Below, one piece after another: positions 49,195-51,863 of a stretch of 51,863 nucleotides of DNA. Source of the DNA: Candidatus Shapirobacteria bacterium (GTDB lineage Bacteria > Patescibacteriota > Microgenomatia > UBA12405); contig JAGORQ010000001.1 in the NCBI GenBank assembly GCA_018062705.1, positions 85,624-137,486 of the forward strand, read 5' to 3'. Position numbers and translations under genes: made by a program. Position 1 is the first letter of the stretch. The number at the start of each line of letters is the position of its first letter. Below the pieces are notes generated by a model that had not been told where the DNA came from, did no database searches, and saw nothing but the letters and a program-made list of their open reading frames with translations.

Positions 49195-49386
49195 GTGTTT
49201 GACGTTCTGAAAAAATATATTGGCCAACTAGTAAGCTTTGATAGAATTGCTACTGAATTGTGGCAAGAGAGTGAGGAAAAATATTCGGAATATGCAATTA
49301 CAAAACTGATTGAAAGATTGAAGAAAAAATTGCCGAAGTATTCTATTCACTCACAGAGAGGTGTGGGGTATATTTTGGTAAAATAA
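49195..49386 (+). CDS. Regulator paralogue, OmpR-type winged helix (C-terminal part)
   Basis: From a GTG at 49195 there are 63 residues, but the frame is open from 49126. The extra codons (GIRIIKKIEIKPVGKLTKQE) still align with the intact regulator (KIFDKPIENLTDTEK), so the GTG is unlikely to be the real start. The winged helix shows YAITKLIERLKKKL and ends HSQRGVGYILVK, as OmpR-family domains do. It is either the second half of a frameshifted gene, a product of slippage at the A run, or a free DNA-binding domain made by reinitiation after the 49139 stop. Confidence 0.6.
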   Translation: MFDVLKKYIGQLVSFDRIATELWQESEEKYSEYAITKLIERLKKKLPKYSIHSQRGVGYILVK

Positions 49387-49390
49387 GCTA

Positions 49391-50125
49391 ATGAAACTAC
49401 TGTTAGAAGAGGTAGGTGTAAAATCTCCAGTGCCAGAACTCGCTAGAGATTCTCTGAAGTTAAGCGAAGCTGCTGGAGTGTCTTTTGGACAAGGTGCAAT
49501 GGTTGTCCAGGTAAACCACGATGGTAAAAACTATGCTTTTAAATGGTTTGCTAAGTTCCATGGTGAATCCGCAGACCAGTTGCTCGCACGAGCAAGGTCG
49601 ATAAAAAACGAAGAAGAGTATTATTTTGATGCTGGACTAACAGAGGAACAGGTGCCAAAAAACAATTTTTTTATTGGTGAAGGGGTACTTGGCGATCCCG
49701 AGTTGTTCTCCCTCCAAACTTGGTGCGATGGGACCATGTTGAAAAATGTCCGATTAAGAAACATCATTGGCAACCGCGAACTTAGGCTGAGTTTGGCAAA
49801 TTTGTTTAATAGATGCTCATCGATTTATGAGGATCATGGGGTGTTCCCTGATTTAATTAGCGGTGATAAAGTTACCGTCTTGGGTAAAAAAATACCTGAT
49901 CCGAGAAAAATCGTTTGGCCTTTTTGGACTTCCAATATTATGATTTGTGATGATGTTGCTGTGTTGTGTGATACTGAGTCGCAAGATCCTCGACAGGGAT
50001 CTTTTACTGAAAAATTGATTTTGTTGCACAGGGAGTTGACCATTTTTACAGCCAAATTATTGACTCTTGATGTAGATAGGCCAAAAGAAAAAGTGAGTTT
50101 GAAGGATAATACTCATTCATTGTGA
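49391..50125 (+). CDS. Atypical protein-kinase-like protein
   Basis: The 244-residue protein follows the winged-helix stop by 4 bases. It has kinase-fold landmarks: a Gly-containing start SFGQGAMVVQV, the strand NYAFKWFAKF with Lys51 as the ATP lysine, Glu in NEEEYYFD, a hinge-like LQTWCDGTML, a DHGVFPDLISGD stretch in the place of the catalytic loop, and SNIMICDDVAVLCDTE with Asn182 and Asp194 as possible metal ligands. The match is to the general small-molecule or protein kinase-like fold, not to a named family, and activity is uncertain. Being in the regulator operon it may be its partner. Confidence 0.5.
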   Translation: MKLLLEEVGVKSPVPELARDSLKLSEAAGVSFGQGAMVVQVNHDGKNYAFKWFAKFHGESADQLLARARSIKNEEEYYFDAGLTEEQVPKNNFFIGEGVLGDPELFSLQTWCDGTMLKNVRLRNIIGNRELRLSLANLFNRCSSIYEDHGVFPDLISGDKVTVLGKKIPDPRKIVWPFWTSNIMICDDVAVLCDTESQDPRQGSFTEKLILLHRELTIFTAKLLTLDVDRPKEKVSLKDNTHSL

Positions 50126-50140
50126 CCCCTGGGGAATGTT

Positions 50141-50656
50141 TTAGTTTGGTAGATTCATCTTTATCCAATTATCGATAGAAATGGACTGGTCATAGATGAG
50201 AATTTTTTCATCAGCGGTGGGCTCTTCAAAGTCTTTGATGTAATTTTCAAATTCTCCCTCGGGCCAATGGAAACGTTTTTTGAGGTGCATATTTTCTTCC
50301 CATCTTTTCTTGACTGTTTCTATAGGTAATTTTATATAAATAACTTTTGTCTCAAATCCTAGGTCGGTGGCGATTTTGCGGGCACGATTGCGCCAGTCAC
50401 GAGTGACCCAAGCATATTCGTTGGCAACACTTCTCCCTTCTTTTAAATATTTTGCAATTAAATTATCTGCATCAGTAAAAATTTCTTCCCAGACACTGTC
50501 CGGGACGTCGTCATCACCAGCATCTTTATAGCCTTTGGCAAATTTTAATTCATCGATGTTGATGTGGGCAAAACCAAAAGTGTCTTTTAGCGCGGAAGCC
50601 AGGGTGGATTTGCCAGAATAAGGCAGACCGACGAGAAGATATTGGATAGGTGCCAT
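50141..50656 (-). CDS. Small P-loop kinase/ATPase (AAA_33-like)
   Basis: The 171-residue protein starts with Walker A GLPYSGKST (about residues 9-17), then INIDELKF, a second Asp-containing strand typical of zeta-toxin and polynucleotide-kinase-like enzymes, and RSVANEYAWVTRDWRNRARK, followed by IYIKLPIETVKKRW. It likely phosphorylates a small molecule or nucleic-acid end. It lies 3 bases after the stop of the 50660 gene, in the same operon. Confidence 0.75.
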   Translation of the reverse strand: MAPIQYLLVGLPYSGKSTLASALKDTFGFAHINIDELKFAKGYKDAGDDDVPDSVWEEIFTDADNLIAKYLKEGRSVANEYAWVTRDWRNRARKIATDLGFETKVIYIKLPIETVKKRWEENMHLKKRFHWPEGEFENYIKDFEEPTADEKILIYDQSISIDNWIKMNLPN

Positions 50657-50659
50657 AGA

Positions 50660-51223
50660 CTACCGACCTGTGGAAATAATAGTTTTAATAGTTGAGCGAT
50701 ATTTACTGATATTGGCTTCGGCATTGGATTTTTTTTGTTGGGCCTCGGCACAAGAATTTTTGAAAAATTCACACTCTTGGGCGACTCGACAATTACAAGT
50801 GATGTTGATGGTGCCTTGAGCCGACTGAAGGTCGAAATTGGCTGAATCAAATCTTTGAAGATAGTAGCTGAGATTGTCATAATTTGTTTTGGAATAGCAT
50901 TTATTACTGGCAAACTCGCCCTCGCGGATATTGATTCGATAACAAGTGGCTACTGACTTTTTAATCGTGGGAGTAATGATAATTGTGGGGATGGAGGTGG
51001 GAAAATTCGAAGGTGTTTTGGAGACTGATGGTTTGGCTAATTCCTCTGATTGCGAAAAATTGTTGTCAAAATATTTTATTAGAGGTTTTATAAATTGCTG
51101 GTTGAGACGAACGGAGGAAAAATATAAGTAGGCAGAGATAGAAGTGATGATGAGAAAGATGAGCCAAATAATAGGTAAAATTTTGGCAGTTGAATTGACT
51201 GGAAGTTCTGGTGTGCGAGACAT
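50660..51223 (-). CDS. Unknown membrane-anchored extracytoplasmic protein
   Basis: The 187-residue protein has one membrane segment (about 15-35), a Ser/Thr/Pro-rich linker (about 65-88) and an external domain with several cysteines (CYRINI, NKCYSK, TCNCRVAQECEF, NSCAEAQ). The Cys pairs may form disulfides. No family is recognised. TATAAT 5 bases upstream supports the start. Confidence 0.6.
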   Translation of the reverse strand: MSRTPELPVNSTAKILPIIWLIFLIITSISAYLYFSSVRLNQQFIKPLIKYFDNNFSQSEELAKPSVSKTPSNFPTSIPTIIITPTIKKSVATCYRINIREGEFASNKCYSKTNYDNLSYYLQRFDSANFDLQSAQGTINITCNCRVAQECEFFKNSCAEAQQKKSNAEANISKYRSTIKTIISTGR

Positions 51224-51228
51224 AACAA

Positions 51229-51234
51229 ATTATA
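51229..51234 (-). promoter_or_regulatory. -10 hexamer of leaderless promoter for the 50660 operon
   Basis: TATAAT on the minus strand, 5 bases before the ATG at 51223. Confidence 0.5.
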
Positions 51235-51239
51235 TCAAG

Positions 51240-51245
51240 TATAAT
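51240..51245 (+). promoter_or_regulatory. -10 hexamer of leaderless promoter for the aldo-keto-reductase-like gene
   Basis: TATAAT is followed by 7 bases and a GTG at 51253. The two divergent hexamers are only 5 bases apart. Confidence 0.45.
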
Positions 51246-51252
51246 ATTGATT

Positions 51253-51863
51253 GTGTTTTTAAAAACTATTTCGGGAAAAGAATTATCAAAAATTGGAATT
51301 GGGACATATGGGATTGGCGGTCTAAGCCACCGTTTTAATGAAAGTTTGACTAGCTTACCTGACGTAAAATATGTCGAAGCTTTGGTAACTCAACTAAATT
51401 TGGGAATGAACTTTACAGAGATTTCAGTAGCCTTGGCACAGGGAAAATCAGCCAAACTATTGGCTGAAGCAATAATAAAATCTAATGTAAAACGAGATGA
51501 TATTTTTATAACCCACTCCCTCTGGCCCAAAGATTTGAATATATTTGAGGACATTTTAAGAGATATAGAAGTGGCTCATAAATTGTTTGAGACTAATACT
51601 TTTGACTCAACCCTAGTAACTTTGTCGCTATTGGCAAAGTTTGGGAAAAAAGAGGTTGTAAGTTTATTACATAAATTAATTGACAATGGTAAAACAAGAT
51701 TTGTGAGCTTGTCAAACTCCAACAGAGCGACGATAAAATATTTTTCGGAGGAATTTGGCGACAAGTTTGTGGCACATGAGGCACACTTGAGTTTTGAAAT
51801 TAGAGAAAATGAAGATGAAGGAATTTTTGAGTTTTGCAAAGAATTAGGGGTGCGAAATAATAT
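51253..51863 (+). CDS. Aldo-keto-reductase-like protein lacking catalytic residues, 3' end outside window
   Basis: The frame runs from a GTG to the right edge (about 203 residues). The opening TISGKELSKIGIGTYGIGG is the aldo-keto reductase first strand and turn. The region that usually reads NFIDTAxxYGxGxSE is NFTEISVALAQGKSA, so the usual Asp and catalytic Tyr are replaced. The Lys strand reads IFITHSLWP and the His strand FDSTLVTLSLL, so neither Lys nor His is seen. The fold may be kept without oxidoreductase activity. The C-terminus is missing and the cofactor site cannot be judged. Confidence 0.65.
   Translation, partial: MFLKTISGKELSKIGIGTYGIGGLSHRFNESLTSLPDVKYVEALVTQLNLGMNFTEISVALAQGKSAKLLAEAIIKSNVKRDDIFITHSLWPKDLNIFEDILRDIEVAHKLFETNTFDSTLVTLSLLAKFGKKEVVSLLHKLIDNGKTRFVSLSNSNRATIKYFSEEFGDKFVAHEAHLSFEIRENEDEGIFEFCKELGVRNN

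Noticed and set aside
1-51863. tRNA, rRNA, riboswitch or transposon
   Set aside because: I found no sequence I could defend as any of these. Short structured RNAs could still have been missed without a covariance search.

Overview
The window looks like a piece of a Patescibacteria (CPR) genome, most like the Microgenomates side of that radiation. This rests on AT-rich DNA, dense packing with overlapping genes, many proteins without recognisable relatives, Pro/Thr-rich stalk proteins with a membrane anchor, and receiver-less OmpR-type winged-helix regulators. The placement is inference from gene style; no marker gene is present. TGA acts as a stop (for example at 6192, 21172 and 36143), so the TGA-as-glycine code of Gracilibacteria/SR1 does not apply. 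I saw no rRNA, tRNA, CRISPR array or transposase. No gene-free stretch exceeds 300 bases.

Layout. (1) 1-15.2 kb: a phage-tail-like cassette of large beta-rich proteins without signal peptides, four of them related in pieces and one a probable beta-helix. It surrounds a membrane histidine kinase and two stand-alone receiver proteins. (2) 15.2-16.5 kb: a Tat translocase operon (three TatA-like genes plus tatC). (3) 16.5-19.8 kb: a secreted, membrane-anchored SH3 protein, a small PrsW-like membrane protease and a Nudix-like protein. (4) 19.9-23.7 kb: a tightly coupled redox/metal operon: ferric-reductase-like flavocytochrome, a 25-residue membrane peptide, a Cys/His plus Pro/Thr membrane protein, and an Nramp-related transporter. 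(5) 23.6-26.7 kb: DedA, MscL, a SurA-like protein, a triple zinc ribbon and an Erm/KsgA-type methyltransferase. (6) 26.7-29.3 kb: an array of small unknown genes with relics of the 3' end of an OmpR-type regulator, then the intact regulator and a divergent small gene. (7) 29.3-34.8 kb: copper export genes and an ATP-grasp enzyme. (8) 35-45 kb: an unknown protein, PIG-L deacetylase, ABC exporter, a Tat-exported protein, an MFS transporter and an SdrD-like secreted protein. (9) 45-51.9 kb: unknown cytoplasmic proteins, a second, frameshifted copy of the regulator, a kinase-like protein, a P-loop kinase, and an aldo-keto-reductase-like protein that runs off the edge.

The most interesting signal is regulatory. 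Five promoters at 26.7, 27.6, 28.9, 35.0 and 48.5 kb carry TGTCAA followed by GAT, with exactly 21 bases from TGTCAA to the -10 hexamer. Four of them also have a second TGTCAA 10-11 bases upstream. This is the direct-repeat geometry of PhoB/OmpR operators. An OmpR-type regulator sits divergently at one site (28.9 kb), and its frameshifted paralogue sits divergently at another (48.5 kb). The 3' end of the intact regulator is duplicated as a 44-bp perfect repeat plus a decayed third copy, each abutting the stop of a small cargo gene. I read this as a cassette-like locus of one-component regulators and small cargo genes; cargo function is unknown.

A second general feature is leaderless transcription. 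About eighteen genes have a -10-like hexamer 5-8 bases before the start codon and no room for a Shine-Dalgarno site. Genes inside operons instead start by 1-8 base overlaps or from AGGA-type sites. The starts of several genes below were chosen on this basis.
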